From NCBI GenBank assembly GCA_010015675.1, contig ML977033.1:119672-183671 (forward strand): a stretch of DNA of 64,000 nucleotides. The letters are read 5' to 3'. Positions within the stretch are counted from its first letter, which is position 1, and every line of letters begins with the position of its first letter. Under the pieces are notes generated by a model, which made no database searches, had not been told where the DNA came from, and worked only from the letters and a program-made list of their open reading frames with translations. This stretch comes from Byssothecium circinans (taxonomy: Eukaryota; Ascomycota; Dothideomycetes; Pleosporales; Massarinaceae). Shown piece after piece: positions 1-11,988 of this stretch. A program made the translations under genes and the position numbers.

Positions 1-530
1 ATACCCACCTATAGTATCGACACTTTGAGAGAATTCTAAGCGCTCAAAGAAAGCACATGTCTACCACTTACTTTGATGTTTTTCTAAATAGGGTTCTTCG
101 TACAGTCCATTCCCATGTAACTCCATCAGTGTGAACCAAAGCTACCAAACTATCAAAATTATATTGCAGACCCTGCGTCGACCCAGGCCTAAGGTCAAGC
201 GATCATCACGATGTGCGATTCTCGAACGGCACATGGAAGAAATATCTTCCCATCGCCGTGAGGTGGGCTTATTAGGGTGGCATGCATCTTCAAGACTTCA
301 ACCGCCGGACGTTCACGCGGGGCGTCGGATAATCTGCGCCCGAGGATTCCGTCCACACAACAACCTCCTCCATCATCACGGTAGGAATTGTCGGAACGCG
401 ATTCCGAGACCCTTCTCCACAGTCGTATTGTACGTGGGGGAGGGGGAGAGCTTCAAGAGCTCAACGTTTTGGAGCTCTCCCACACTTATTCAAAGATTTG
501 ATCAAGAACGCTAGGAGCAAAACAGCCACG
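1..530. other. gene-free upstream region
   Basis: No convincing coding exon is seen on either strand. Being directly upstream of the alpha-xylosidase start, it probably holds that gene's promoter and 5' leader. I could not pick out a clear TATA box. Confidence 0.5.
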
Positions 531-2887
531 ATGAAGTTCCGCGATGGTAAGTGAAACTTTGGAAAGGGATCTAGGAGTTATGCTGATATATCATAGGCAT
601 GTGGTTGACGAACGACGAGTTCACGGTCCAGTATGCAGAAGAAATCTACAACGTCCAGTCGAGCGAGGACAAAAAGGCAGTGTCACTGCTTTGCCCAACC
701 CGCAAGATCCACTCACGAGGCGACACCCTCAACCTCGCAACTCTATCCATCGATCTCGAAGCCCAATTCGACGGCGTCATTTCACTCGAAGTGACACACT
801 TTGCTGGTGCGCGCCGACCTGGGCCGAATTTCGATTTATATCCGGACGGCAAGCCTAATGTGAGCGCCGATGTGAAGAAGACTGAGAAAGGGACTACTAT
901 ATCATCTGGAGCATTGAGCGCGACAGTGAGCGGCGATGCGCATTCTTTTGACATACAGTTCCACGCAACAGACGGCTCCAAAACACTTACTTCGCTTCAA
1001 AACCGAAGTGTTGGTCTTGCGTATTCTCCGGCTCTTTCAACCCCTAAACAAGTCGAGGATTTGAGTCAGCATAAGCACTTCGTCTTCACACAAACGGAAC
1101 TCTCTGTAGGCGAATCGATTCACGGCCTGGGCGAGCGGTTCGGAGCTTGGAACAAGATCGGACAGAACATCGAAGTCTGGAATGAAGATGGCGGTACATC
1201 GAGTGAGCAAGCGTACAAGAATGTTTCCTTCTGGCTCAGCTCGCGCGGCTACGGTGTTTTTATCGATACACCCGACAAGATCGATCTCGAGATCGGAAGT
1301 GAACGTTGCTGTCGTCTACAAACGACCGTTGAGTCTCAGCGCCTGAAATGGTACATCATCTACGGTCCTACGCCAAAGGAGGTGTTAACGAAATACTCGA
1401 TCCTGACGGGCAAGCCTGGAACTCCTCCAGCATGGTCATACGGGTTGTGGCTTTCGACATCGTTCACTACTTCGTACGATGAGCAGACAGTGACACACTT
1501 TGTCGAGACCATGAAGTCGTATCGCATTCCCGTCGAAGTATTTCATTTTGACTGCTTCTGGCTTCGCGCTTTCCACTGGACGGACTTTGTCTGGGATCCA
1601 GAATACTTCCCTGATCCTCCTGGCCAGATAGCGCGGATGAAGGAAGCGGGACTTGTGAATAAGGTTTCAGTTTGGACGAACCCTTACGTCGGCCAGGCAT
1701 CTCCAGTGTTCAAATATGCGGCTGAGAAAGGGTATTTGCTGAAGAAGACTAATGGCGATGTGTGGCAGTGGGACCTCTGGCAGACCGGAATGGGTATTGT
1801 TGACTTTACAAATCCGGAAGCGTGCGAGTGGTTTAAGGGATGCATGCAGCAATTGTTCGACTTGGGCGTTGATGCCATCAAGACAGATTTCGGAGAGCGA
1901 ATTCCAACGAAGAATGTACAATGGCACGATAAGAGCGTGGATCCGAGCAGGATGCATAACTACTACGCCTTCACCTACAACAAGCTCGTCTACGAGACGT
2001 TGCAAGAGCGATACGGAAAAGATGAAGCCGTGCTGTTCGCTCGCACCGCTTGCGCGGGTACTCAACGATTCCCGTTGCAATGGGGTGGTGATTGTGAAAG
2101 TACGCCTGCTGCGCTCGCAGAATCGCTTCGTGGTGGTTTGAGTCTCGGTCTTGCTTCCTTCGCTAGCTGGACTAGCGACATTGGTGGCTTCGAGGGGACG
2201 CCCAAACCGTGGATTTATAAGAGATGGGTGGCATTTGGATTGCTGTGCTCGCACTCGCGGCTCCACGGGTCAAGCTCGTACCGCGTGCCATGGCTTGTAG
2301 ACGACTCTTCCACCGAGCCTGAGAACTGCACTGATGTGCTTCGACACTGGGTTCAGCTGAAGCGCCAGCTGATGCCATACCTCTTTGCTCAAGCAGCAGA
2401 AAGTATAGCAAACGGTTGGCCAACGAGCACGCGCGCTGTTGCTCTCGAATTTCCTGATGACCCTACGTCCTGGTACTGTGACCGTGAATTCATGATCGGA
2501 TCTTCTATTCTCGCTGCGCCAGTCTTTGAGGAGGATGGAGCGGGCGAGGTGTATCTTCCTCCGGGCCGTTGGTTTAACTTCTGGAATGGAGAGGAGGAAC
2601 AGGGTGGCCGGTGGGTAAGAGCGAAGTATGGATTCTGCGAAACTCCTTTATTCATTAGAGAAAGAACGGTTCTGGTGCTTGGCCAGGGCGAGGGCGAGGG
2701 TGGATTTGGGTATGAGTGGTTGAAGACCGGCGGCGAGGTACGATTATATGGGGTCAAGGAGGGAAATCACGCTACTCTGGTCGATGGGAAAGGTGCGGAG
2801 AAGGGTGTTCTAGAGGTGGACAAGGATGGTGAGGTAAAGGGGCTAAATGTGCTAGAGGGTGAGTGGAAGGTCGCAAGATTTGGCTAG
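531..2887 (+). CDS. GH31 alpha-xylosidase
   Basis: Glycoside hydrolase family 31 enzyme, of the YicI-like alpha-xylosidase type. The family releases alpha-linked xylose, for example from xyloglucan oligosaccharides. The gene has two exons, 531-546 and 597-2887; the intron at 547-596 starts gtaagt and ends atag. Splicing gives a start MKFRDGMWL, which matches the usual N-terminus of fungal alpha-xylosidases and decides the start codon. The protein is 768 residues, normal for the family. The nucleophile motif KTDFGE puts the catalytic Asp at residue 436. WGGDC gives the probable acid/base Asp504; the 68-residue spacing is close to the 66 in E. coli YicI. SWTSDIGGF and SHSRLHG are further family blocks. 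No signal peptide is visible, so an intracellular enzyme is likely. A starch-type alpha-glucosidase is less likely, given KTDFGE. Confidence 0.95.
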
Positions 2888-3436
2888 CCGTGCCCAGCTT
2901 GACTTAATAGTTTCTGAAAAGGGATTTGGGAGGAATTTCGGTCGCGATGATGCATGTGCTCAGGTGGACTCAACTTGATGTCGGAAAAAAAGGGAGGTTG
3001 AACAGGGCGCGCTTGTACGTAAGCAGACTAGAATCACATGCTAGCGTGACAATGACGCGCATCCCTACACGCGTCAGCAATCTTTTATGCATCAATGCCA
3101 ACATCGAAGCGATGGCTACCTTCAGAGATCTTGGAGCTGGTTAGGACGCGGAGGTAGACCTGCAAAGTATGACAACGCCTCGCTGCAGGGCTGGAACAAT
3201 TCGCAGACAAGCTCATGGACTTACGGCGTTCTACTTCAGTGTCCAATTCTCATTTTACCCTGTGTCTTCTCAAGACAGCATTGGTTCATTCTCCACTGAA
3301 ATAAGTACAGGAATTAGCCGGTACTTTCCACAACCCTTCCCAGCATCCCTCGAATCATGGCCGCGGCAACCTTCAAGTAAATTGTCAGAAAATGTGACAA
3401 ACCAAGCCTTCCCACGAAGACCCGCGAAGGCCCGTC
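2888..3436. other. gene-free spacer
   Basis: Convergent spacer between the alpha-xylosidase and the damaged minus-strand gene. I see only short open frames and no repeat. Confidence 0.4.
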
Positions 3437-5413
3437 TTAGTAATCATCCTCGTCGTCGACCCTTTCTTGTTGTACTTTATACGTTACGACAAGGTCGTCG
3501 AACTCTCGTAGATCCCGCGGGTTGGAAACTCCAATCCGAGCCCCTTATGACAACAAAGACTTTGAAGGTGCATTTCACCGCCTGTGCTAGCTGCGCAAGT
3601 ATACGGAGAAGCGCGACACGGTCATCTTCTTCGCATCGATCGACTCGGTCTAAAATGACGGTGATAGAGTCTGATGGCGAAAACAGCTCTAGGATGTGGA
3701 GGCCCAAACTCCCCAAGGATTCGTCCAGGGCTTTCATATCGCATCTATCGTGGCTCCTGGCAATTTTCGCATATGACTCCTCTATGTTTCGGCAAGTGGT
3801 GGAATCTCGGAACTTTTCGCATTGCAGTGGGAGGATTTGAGAGAGAAGAGACAGCATAATGGTCTTCAAGCTTGTCCTTCCTTTCGATGGAAGGATATGA
3901 TATGCATGGTACTTTGTAGATGCTTTGCAGTCGTTGATGAAATCGATGGCGATGGGTGATATCCAGCAATGTTGCTGTTGTTCGACGACGCTATATTCCG
4001 GAAACCCTACCAGCACCAGGAACGCGGATTTGGTCGTAGCTTCCCAAGTCGTGAAACTTTCCGAACGTTCGAACTCTGCTCGTTTCCTGTCACCGATAGA
4101 GTAGAAGTGCTCGACATCATCGCTGAAGGCCGATTGAAGTTCGTTCCGGTACAGGTCAAGTAGACGGGTTCTTTCCGTTGGCGATTGGTACGGCACTTCC
4201 CAAACGCGGGTGATACTCGCTAGCTTCTCCTCGTCGAACCTTCGATGCAATCCTAAAGAATGTGAGTCAGAAATTCTTTGAACATTGCAGCTCGCTTGAC
4301 GTACTATTCAGTTCCACCATGAGGCCTAGACGGATCTTAGTGAGACTCTGCTCAACATTACTCTGAAAAATGGCGGACTCACATTCGTTGCTTCGCTTGA
4401 TGTCGTCAATATTGCGGCTCATTAAATCATTGCACCGGAGCCTAATTCTCGCTATCGACGTTTTGATGTTCTCGGTCTGCTCTTCGAATCTGCGACATTC
4501 TCGCATAGCTTTGAAGCACCGTCCTGCGAGCCATTGTCAGTCAATTGTCTAGACTCGGTCCTTTCATTTGGTGTCGCCAACCTTTGCCGCTCGCTTTGAA
4601 GTACTTGGTAGCATCTACAGCCATCGTCACAAAAGCAGTGTACGCTTCAACCATCTTCTCCTGCAAGTCCTTCTCAAGCGCATCGCTCTGGGAAAAGATT
4701 TCCCCATACAGCGCAAAGCCCAACATGGCGTCCTTGATCTCCATCAATGCTGCAGACAAGTACCCTTCTGATACGCTTTTCACTTCGGCCACCTTTACAG
4801 TGGATCATGTTGGCTACGTATATTTTACATGGATGCAGCACTTACTATAAACAGGATCGACACCGTTCCGAAAAACAGCTCTCCGTATGGTCCTCCACTC
4901 CTCTTCACAACGTCAATGATGGGCTCCCAATCGCGGAGAAGGCCCATAACCCCGGCTCCGAAGGTTTGATACTTGTTAGCCCAATTCCTCCACCCATACT
5001 TTCGATCTTCTTTCAGTCCAGATTCGGCCTTTTCACACTTTGCCACCCAGAACTCCACGGACTGTTGCGGCTTAGTCCAAGTGAGGACCAATCTTTCTGT
5101 AGCGGAAAGGTCCTTGCGTTCCTGGAGCCATTGACGCAGATCGAGCTGTTTCTGTACCGACTTTTCGAGTTGCTTCCTTTTGTTGAGTCAGCTTTGGTCA
5201 ACTCCTAAAGAGGATCTCTCACACCTTCGGAGCCGCCCGACATAATTCTGACCAGTCTCATACATTTCAAACTGCTGCGGCCGAAATTTGACGTTTCCAG
5301 CAACAAAGGGTTGAGTGCAGTCACTCCCGCTTAGCAAAACACGGACGACATTGCCCACTACGCAAGTTAACCATTCCCTTTTGAAGCAAGACCATAAGCT
5401 ACTAGCGCATCTA
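3437..5413 (-). pseudogene. fungal DUF7708-like protein, probably frameshifted
   Basis: Spliced minus-strand gene resembling fungal DUF7708 proteins of the NACHT/STAND-associated kind; function unknown. Coding exons can be followed from about 5413 down. One exon with LRQWLQERKDLSATERLVLTW leads into the domain core (KYGWRNWANKYQTFG, PYGELFFGTVSILF, near 4850-5080). Two more exons follow near 4590-4800 and 4310-4530. The last exon, 4255 down, holds the Walker-B-like strand SITVILDRVDRCEEDDR. Introns have CTGAC branch points. Near 3514-3521 the frame runs to an early stop at 3477. Removing one G from the CGCGGG run gives a natural acidic tail ending ...VDDEDDY at 3437, so I infer a +1 frameshift. 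No upstream ATG was found in frame, so the 5' end is unresolved. No P-loop was seen. Confidence 0.55.
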
Positions 5414-6075
5414 GAACATATTCAACAACGGCTCTGGGATAGTGTCGCACCCGCCTCGAGTTGAGTCTGTTGCTTATCGAGTTCAGAATTAGCCAATTGA
5501 TGGCTTTCTCCGTGCCTCTCGCAAATATAACGCGGGATGCAACTTTAGTGCTACCTGATATCCCGATGCTCCTCAACTCATGACCGTACAGTCACCCCTC
5601 TGTACTCAATATATCGCGGATACTGGCCCAAACCATACTACTATAAGTCGCATGATGGGATCAGATCGGACGAAACTGGATAAGTGCCCGTTCCCCTAGT
5701 GGCACTGGTGTAGTGAGGCATTTATCCGCAGCTATACTTTAATGGATTATATGTGTACAGGCGCACCAACACGGGTGGCCACTCAGCATAATAACTTTTT
5801 GCGATCAGGATATCTTAATTCCTTTACTATCGTTGGGATATGGCATCTAGCTGACCATCACGAATGTTGCGCAAATGAGGCATTTTTTGGAGATACGTGT
5901 CAGGCTTCAGCATTCTTGCGCCCCACGCGCTACCATTCCAAGCGGCCAGACGGAGAAAGACAAGCTTGCTGTAGAAGTAGTAGGATATATATGATGTCTG
6001 TCCACCCCTTCGAATCGATACCTGCCTACATACTGTGGTAAATCGAAGAACACGCGCACAGGTTTGATAGGGACC
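5414..6075. other. gene-free spacer
   Basis: Divergent spacer between two damaged genes. One minus-strand open frame (5367-5576) sits at its left edge and might be a leftover 5' exon of the DUF7708-like gene. It could not be joined to that gene in frame. Nothing else is recognisable. Confidence 0.35.
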
Positions 6076-8918
6076 ATGGAAAATCCATCTTCAGATGAAG
6101 AACGCTCCAAGGCAGAGACACCACCTCATTCCGAAGAAGGATCTTCCGCCGAGGGGAAGCACCATCCTGGAGAGCAGTCGTCACTGCACAACCAACGCAT
6201 CGAAGAGCAGATCGACACTGAAGCAAAGCCACCAAAAGACGAAGAGGCGTCGCCCAAAACAATCCCTTCCATTGAAGTTCCATCTACAGAGGAACGACTC
6301 GCCAACTTAGAACGGGCTTACTTCGCGCTGACAACTAAGTCAAGAAGGAACAATCATCACCACTAGTACTCATGTGAGTACAGTAGGGTATCAACACACT
6401 GACAACTAAGTATCAAGCATTTCTCGAAGAAGACGATGAGGACGAGGACGATCTCGAGCTAACGTTTTCCACAAACCAGTGCTTATGGTTGCTAACAGTC
6501 ACTTCAGGATGACGATGAGGAAGACGATAGTGATGGAGAAGACATGGATCATGACGCCATTGAACGTGATAACGATAAACCTCGCAAGCAGTTCAACATC
6601 TTGACGCTAGGTAAAGATAACGAGATTCAGGGGAACGAGTGGGATGATCCATCTTTCACGCTTGACAAGCGCTCCAAAAATGCGATGGAGCATGAGTAGT
6701 GGATATTTGACGACCCTTTGCGCAAACTCATCCGGTCGACACTCATCCATTCCCCATCACATGAATTCCTCGACACACCTGCTGTTGTATCTTCTCCGTT
6801 CGTGCCCTTTCTACAGTACTATGAGGAGCTAGATCGAGTTTCGGGTGAAATAGACAAGTACGGCGCACAAGCTTGCTCTGACCTGAAAGAACTCTTGCGC
6901 GTTGTATCCAAGGAAACTGATGAACGCGTGGTCCGTTTCTTCAAATCTCGAAACAAAGCCACAACCGATCGTACCATCGCCTTTGAGTACCTCTGGACTC
7001 TGTTCCGCGCTGGCGACATCGTCTTCGGACGCCCATTCCAAGGTCAGCCTCAGCTTTTCGTTGTTAGTCATGCTGAGACGAGCTGGCCATGGAAGAACAA
7101 TCGTGGCAACTGGAACGAATGGAAACTGACGGTCTGGATGTATGACTGGGATGGCCACCACTTCTCCAGGCGTTTCCATGAAATTTCGTTCGGGTCTTTC
7201 GACGGAGGCAAGCAAATCAGCGTGCTGCCATTCTATCCAATACGCTACCACGAAAACAAGCAAGCCATCCAAAACGAGCTTTTGGATCGAGGTCGAAGGT
7301 TCAAGAGGCTTTGCCAGGCTAGGAAAGGTGACCAAATGTTTCAATATTATGGTTAGGCTTTGCTGAGTCAGCGCATTGCTATTCAGGACGATGTGAGATC
7401 CTGTCCGCTGTAACTGTACTTAACACAGCCAACTGACTCCTCAGGATGACGATGACAGCTCCTCCGTTATGAATGAGCAGCATTCGAGGAGGGCCTCGAA
7501 AATAAGTAGACCGCTTCGCTCATCAGATGTACATACACTCTTGCAAGTGCTTTTAACATGACTAACTTTACCTAGGTTAATAGCCAAGTCATGGTCGACT
7601 TTCATTCATATACTCGGTATGGGCCAGAGACGATCCAGTTGGGCGAACTCATTCCTCTGGAAGGAGATTTCCACTGTCGTTGCGACGAATGTACCGAGAA
7701 CAAAGAACTAGAAAAATTCCATCGAGGCCGCTACGATGACGACAAGTACAGCACAATCACTTGTCAATGGGAAGATGAGTAGTACATGTTATGCCCACCG
7801 CGCGTTCTCGGGTACATTCTTCGTGAGAAGCAATGGGCCCAACTCCAGGTTCGCCTTGTTTAAGAGGCTCAAAGTGGCAATATGACGTCCTTCGACAAGG
7901 TGAGGCTGGCGAAGGATTACACCAAGGATGTCCTTCTGGATCTGGTTAAGCATCATGGCTCTGGAAGCGGAAAAGGTCGCATTCGAGACATCGTGCTTGA
8001 TATGGGGAACAGTCTTGTCATTCTTCTCTACGGTAAGGTCAAAGGTGTTTCCGCGCTGCCCTGTTTTCTAAAAATAACCTAGGCCCGCCTGGGGTTGGCA
8101 AGACTTCAACTGGTAAGTGAGCGCTTCAGAAAGCTGCAAGACACCACACTCACATCCCTCCAGCCGAGACCATTGCGATTGCCACTAAGAAACCTTTGTT
8201 TTCGGTCAGCGTTTCGGACGTTGGAACCAAGGCTCAATTTGTGGAACGCAATTTGGATAAGGTGTTCGATCTCGCGGCGCAATGGGAGGCGATCCTCTTG
8301 ATGTAAGCTTCTCTCCCGACGCCGCGGAAAGAGCCGTTCCAAGGGCAGAGGGTTCAATACTGAACGCAATGCGCTCGTCTCAGGTAATGCAACCAGCATC
8401 TCCGTAAAGCCAGCCACTGATGAATTGACAGTTTTTCTCCGAGTACTTGAGTATTATCAGGGTGAATTATTGTATTCCAAATCCTGTAAGTCTCAAATTG
8501 CTAACCTTTCACAGGCATTCTCTTCCTCACAACGAACCAGATCGCCCAATTCGACGTTGCCGTTCAATCTCGTATTCACATCGCTCTCAAATACGACCAA
8601 CTCGATGATGAGCAGACCGAAGCTATATTCAAGCAATTCCTTGTGCAATTGGAGTCTGAAGGCCAGGTTAAAGACATGGGAGAGATCATGACATGGGTGC
8701 GCAGTGAGGTCATCCGCCGCAAGTACAGCTTCGATGGAAGGCAGATAAGGAATGTGATTTCCTGCGCGATGACTTTGGCAAGAGCCCACGGGAAGAAGTT
8801 ATCGAAGGATCAGATCATGGATGTGGTCGACTTCGTGAGGGAATTCAAGACGGAGTTCCAGTTGCAGTTTGATCGCTATCTGAGCAGTCAAGCTGGCAGA
8901 GACAACACGAACAACTAG
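6076..8918 (+). pseudogene. broken fungal AAA ATPase with DUF7025-type N-terminal region
   Basis: The order matches the fungal DUF7025/AAA family: an acidic disordered N-terminus (6076-6690), a DUF7025-like region (about 6700-7780), then an AAA module (about 7880-8918). The P-loop GPPGVGKT is encoded at 8082 onward, just after an intron. The sensor-like strand GILFLTTNQIAQFD and the fungal C-terminal lid follow (8515-8900). Three in-frame nonsense codons interrupt exons that otherwise continue in frame: TAG 6697-6699, TAG 7780-7782 and TAA 7861-7863. Each is one C-to-T step (CpA to TpA) from CAG or CAA. The Walker B block (normally hhhDEAD) is missing between AILLM and the RNALVS block near 8304-8390, so ATP hydrolysis would be lost even without the stops. 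Other family members couple ATP hydrolysis to remodelling, but their cellular roles are mostly unknown. Confidence 0.75.
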
Positions 8919-9281
8919 GTCCATTGGGATTCTCTTTCAGTAGTGGGTCTCTAGGCCAGGGATTATGATACGGTTGCACACGGTTCCCTTTTTTCCTTTT
9001 GTGGACCGTCAAGGTTCGCTTGATAACACTTCTGGTACGCCTATACCGTTGACTTGTCGATTGTTGAGCTTTGTTTTACGATGATAATGACATCAAATCA
9101 AAATCAGCATCTCTTAATCGCAGGAGGCTTGCAAACCGTGACATTTTCCCATAAACCCTCATACCTTCTAGTCGTAAGCATTGCTGTCATTGATATCCTA
9201 TGTAGCTCTTTCGAAGGATGCAAGAAAATGCACTGAACCTTCACGATCGACCAACCAAGCCCGCTACCTCCACAATCCAGC
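8919..9281. other. gene-free spacer
   Basis: AT-leaning sequence downstream of the AAA relic, with no supported gene or repeat. Confidence 0.4.
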
Positions 9282-9512
9282 TCACAAAAGCTCCATAAAC
9301 CTACTCCTCGCCTCCAGCTCCCTAACCTGAGCCCTCAAAGCCGCCGTTACAGCCCATCTCTCCAACTCCGCACTCTCCCACCTACGCAACTTCTCCCTAA
9401 TCAATTCTTCGGCTTTCTTGAGGCGCTGTTCGAGGTCGTCGATGAGGAAAACCATAAATTCAAACCCTTCCCTAGAGTTTGGAGGTTTCATATCGTTTGT
9501 TCCAACAATCAT
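9282..9512 (-). CDS. possible small coiled-coil protein
   Basis: Single-exon frame of 76 residues starting at ATG 9512. The central part (DDLEQRLKKAEELIREKLRR onward to about residue 70) is rich in Leu, Glu, Arg and Ala in heptad-like order, so a short coiled coil is likely. I recognise no family. It could be a genuine small gene or a remnant; the amphipathic composition is the only support. Confidence 0.3.
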   Translation of the reverse strand: MIVGTNDMKPPNSREGFEFMVFLIDDLEQRLKKAEELIREKLRRWESAELERWAVTAALRAQVRELEARSRFMELL

Positions 9513-9908
9513 GATCAAGCCATGTCTTTGTTAATGACACTATATACACCACCCAACCCAACACCTCATATCAGAACCGACAGCAGGAAACAACATCCCA
9601 TCCCCTTCATCACACATTTCCCCCACCACCCCAACGCCAACCCCCGAACCCACCGCCATGGGCCGCACCCACCTCTCCAAAACCAAACATTACCACGAAA
9701 AATTCGGCGACGGAATCTACCGAGCCAACAACCTGTCTTTCTAATGACAAACAACATTAGCCAACAGAGTGAACGTCAATTTGTCGCTTCCTTTGCGTGC
9801 GCTTTGCTTCTAGCATATGCTATCGGTATTGTAGAACGGCGAAGGGCAACAAACTGTTCAGTTTTTTTATTCAAGTCAAATGGCACATTCAGCATGTGTG
9901 AGGTATTT
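9513..9908. other. gene-free spacer
   Basis: Contains a proline- and histidine-coding CA-rich stretch (9540-9660) and a 28-codon plus-strand frame from ATG 9659 (MGRTHLSKTKHYHEKFGDGI...). That frame could be an orphan first exon, but nothing joins it. Confidence 0.3.
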
Positions 9909-11138
9909 CTACGCAACCACACCAAAGATAAATCGCCTCCAATTCTTGCCCAACCTCCTCACGCCATCCTCAAGTCCCCATCCCTTGACGCTGCAGACTC
10001 TCCTCACAATGTCTTCCAACCTCTTGTCCATCTCCTGTCCCGCAGTGTGCAGATCACTCTCCACCAATAACCTATGATCAGGCACCGCCTTGATCACCTC
10101 TACAAAACTCTGCGGCGTCTCTTCCTCAAGCGCGTCGCCAAGATTTATAGCCGTCGAAAAGGAAACAAACACATCGACAGGAACAGCTGGATTGAAGTAG
10201 CCATTCAGATTGGCGGCAGTGCCACTATAGCTATGAAGGCAGACACGTGGCGGATAGGGTTTTGGACTTGAATCGGCGTCGCTTTTCTCGATCTCGTTTT
10301 CCGCATTGCGATGATCGGCACCCCGACGCTTGAGCTCGCGCTTGCTGATGACTTCTTTCTCGTGGCCTGACCATAGCTCTTTGAGTGCATCGTATACCAT
10401 GCCATGAGCCTGTACGCCATGAATCGAGACTGCTCTTTTACACTCCGCTGCTAGCTGTAGTTGTTTCTTGTAGATCGCTTTCTGATGTTTGAGGTCGCAT
10501 CTGAACGATGTCAGACGGCGCCCTTCTCGACCTCCAGGAGTCAGACTATCATCTCGGTTCTTTGAATCTTCGAAATCTGGAGGAAAGGGTAATCGGAACG
10601 AGCGGTCCAGACCAATTTCGCCAATAAGGGCGTAAGGGTACTTCTCAAGGCGCTTCCGAGTCTGTAAGAGGAAGTCGGAGAAAGATGTAGGATCCGGCAG
10701 TGTGAGGAAGAGTTCACGTTCCGTTTCGCTCACGGGATCTTCGCGATGTGGTTGCAGGACGTTTTGATAATGCTTGATCTTGTCGTCACCCTGCAATACT
10801 CCTGTCGCTTTCCCGTCGCTGCTATTCTCGTTGGGTTGGTCTTGCGTCTCATCGCCGGCAATGTACATTTGATGTGCAAACCATGGATGCCACCCAAAAC
10901 ACGGCACCATGCATTCCTTTCGCGACCACTTGTCCCAATCGTCTGACTTGATGCCATGCTCATCCGCAACGTCAGCAACAAGAGCTTGATCTTGCGACCT
11001 AGTGCCCATAACTGTCAAGCAACGCGCAGACATGTTTGGTATTGATTGAATGCTGGACATCGTGTCTGTAGGGTGACAATGTGCGTCGAAGACCCCCAGG
11101 TGCCATGGAAAAGCCTCTGATTCGTTTCCTGACAACAT
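9909..11138 (-). CDS. TatD-family metal-dependent hydrolase (Scn1-like)
   Basis: TatD-type TIM-barrel metallohydrolase; relatives include bacterial TatD DNases and S. pombe Scn1, a Cut9-interacting protein. The 409-residue single exon starts at ATG 11138, the first in-frame ATG. Metal-ligand motifs appear in family order: FDAHCHPTD near the N-terminus, CFGWHPW, IGEIGLDRSF, AVSIHGVQAHG, CLHSYSG and VESDLH near the C-terminus. Two insertions of low complexity separate these blocks, as in fungal members. A nuclease or related phosphoesterase activity is expected, and the substrate is unknown. The gene faces the dehydrogenase at 11989 across an 850-base divergent spacer. Confidence 0.85.
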   Translation of the reverse strand: MLSGNESEAFPWHLGVFDAHCHPTDTMSSIQSIPNMSARCLTVMGTRSQDQALVADVADEHGIKSDDWDKWSRKECMVPCFGWHPWFAHQMYIAGDETQDQPNENSSDGKATGVLQGDDKIKHYQNVLQPHREDPVSETERELFLTLPDPTSFSDFLLQTRKRLEKYPYALIGEIGLDRSFRLPFPPDFEDSKNRDDSLTPGGREGRRLTSFRCDLKHQKAIYKKQLQLAAECKRAVSIHGVQAHGMVYDALKELWSGHEKEVISKRELKRRGADHRNAENEIEKSDADSSPKPYPPRVCLHSYSGTAANLNGYFNPAVPVDVFVSFSTAINLGDALEEETPQSFVEVIKAVPDHRLLVESDLHTAGQEMDKRLEDIVRRVCSVKGWGLEDGVRRLGKNWRRFIFGVVA

Positions 11139-11988
11139 AGTTGTCAAAGGTTCGGTTAGTAGAGGAAGGTATGGCGCTAGTATCCCGAGAAAAGGCCAAA
11201 CGAGATTTAGGAAGATAAAGATTATGGCAAGAGCAAAGTCTCATGGATTACTGCGGGCAGAGATTATTGTTGGTTTGGTGAAAGCTCTGGACGATGACGT
11301 GGGTTTGAGGGCACTCGGCATACCTTCCCAACCTGGTATCACGCTAGTTTGCGATAGGAAAGGTGTCCTTCCTCCTGAAGTCCACCACACTGTCGAATCC
11401 CCTTTTTAGCTTACGTACTCTTGCCAGCACACCTCCCAAGAATTAAATCCCACATTGTACATATGAACAGGGGATTTTTGTACGAATGCGTTACATGTAT
11501 CCCTTCCGTCTCCCCAAAATGACGGGTCCATGGCTTTTGGTGTCATTTCCCTCCGCTCCCCTCTGGAAAACAACAGCATAACCAATCAGACAAACTAGAC
11601 AACATGGATCGCCAATTTGAAAGTATGGGATCGAATAACAGCTTGTCTAATATTCAGCCTCCTCGTGCATGTTAGGGGCCAGACCAAGCCTACATATGTC
11701 CCCGCTCCGCAACACGTGCCGGCAAGATTCGGCTTCTCCCCACTGGATAACCATTCCCGCATAAACCAACTGCCTGATTCTGACAAATTATGCTTACACA
11801 GTGCGGACATCAGTACCCCTCACCTTACTATGTCCTGCTGACTCGATAACGAAATAGAAGTATAAAAGCATTTCCTGTCGTCTTTTTCTTCTTGTAACTT
11901 TTTGAGTCTCTCGTCAATTGGACATACCCAGGCTCTCAACCTTCACCCTTTACATCCCCCCCCTTCAATCCCAATCCTACCCATTATC
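11139..11988. other. divergent intergenic region
   Basis: Shared upstream region of the TatD-like gene (leftward) and the dehydrogenase (rightward). It contains a TATA box at 11871 for the dehydrogenase and a CCAAT motif near 11581. Short open frames here (for example 11224-11409) have no family support. Confidence 0.5.
11871..11878 (+). promoter_or_regulatory. TATA box of the SDR gene
   Basis: TATAAAAG lies 118 bases before the ATG of the short-chain dehydrogenase. A pyrimidine-rich stretch typical of fungal transcription starts follows it at about 11879-11900. Confidence 0.55.

Noticed and set aside
131..514. 127-codon plus-strand open frame
   Set aside because: No ATG-initiated reading with family support; basic, composition-driven sequence lying in the alpha-xylosidase upstream region.
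3169..3840. 223-codon plus-strand open frame
   Set aside because: Antisense shadow of the DUF7708-like gene.
6697..7863. Stop-codon reassignment or RNA editing as the explanation for the TAG/TAA codons
   Set aside because: Neighbouring intact genes use standard stops, editing of UAG gives Trp where Gln is expected, UAA is not repaired in one step, and Walker B is deleted anyway.
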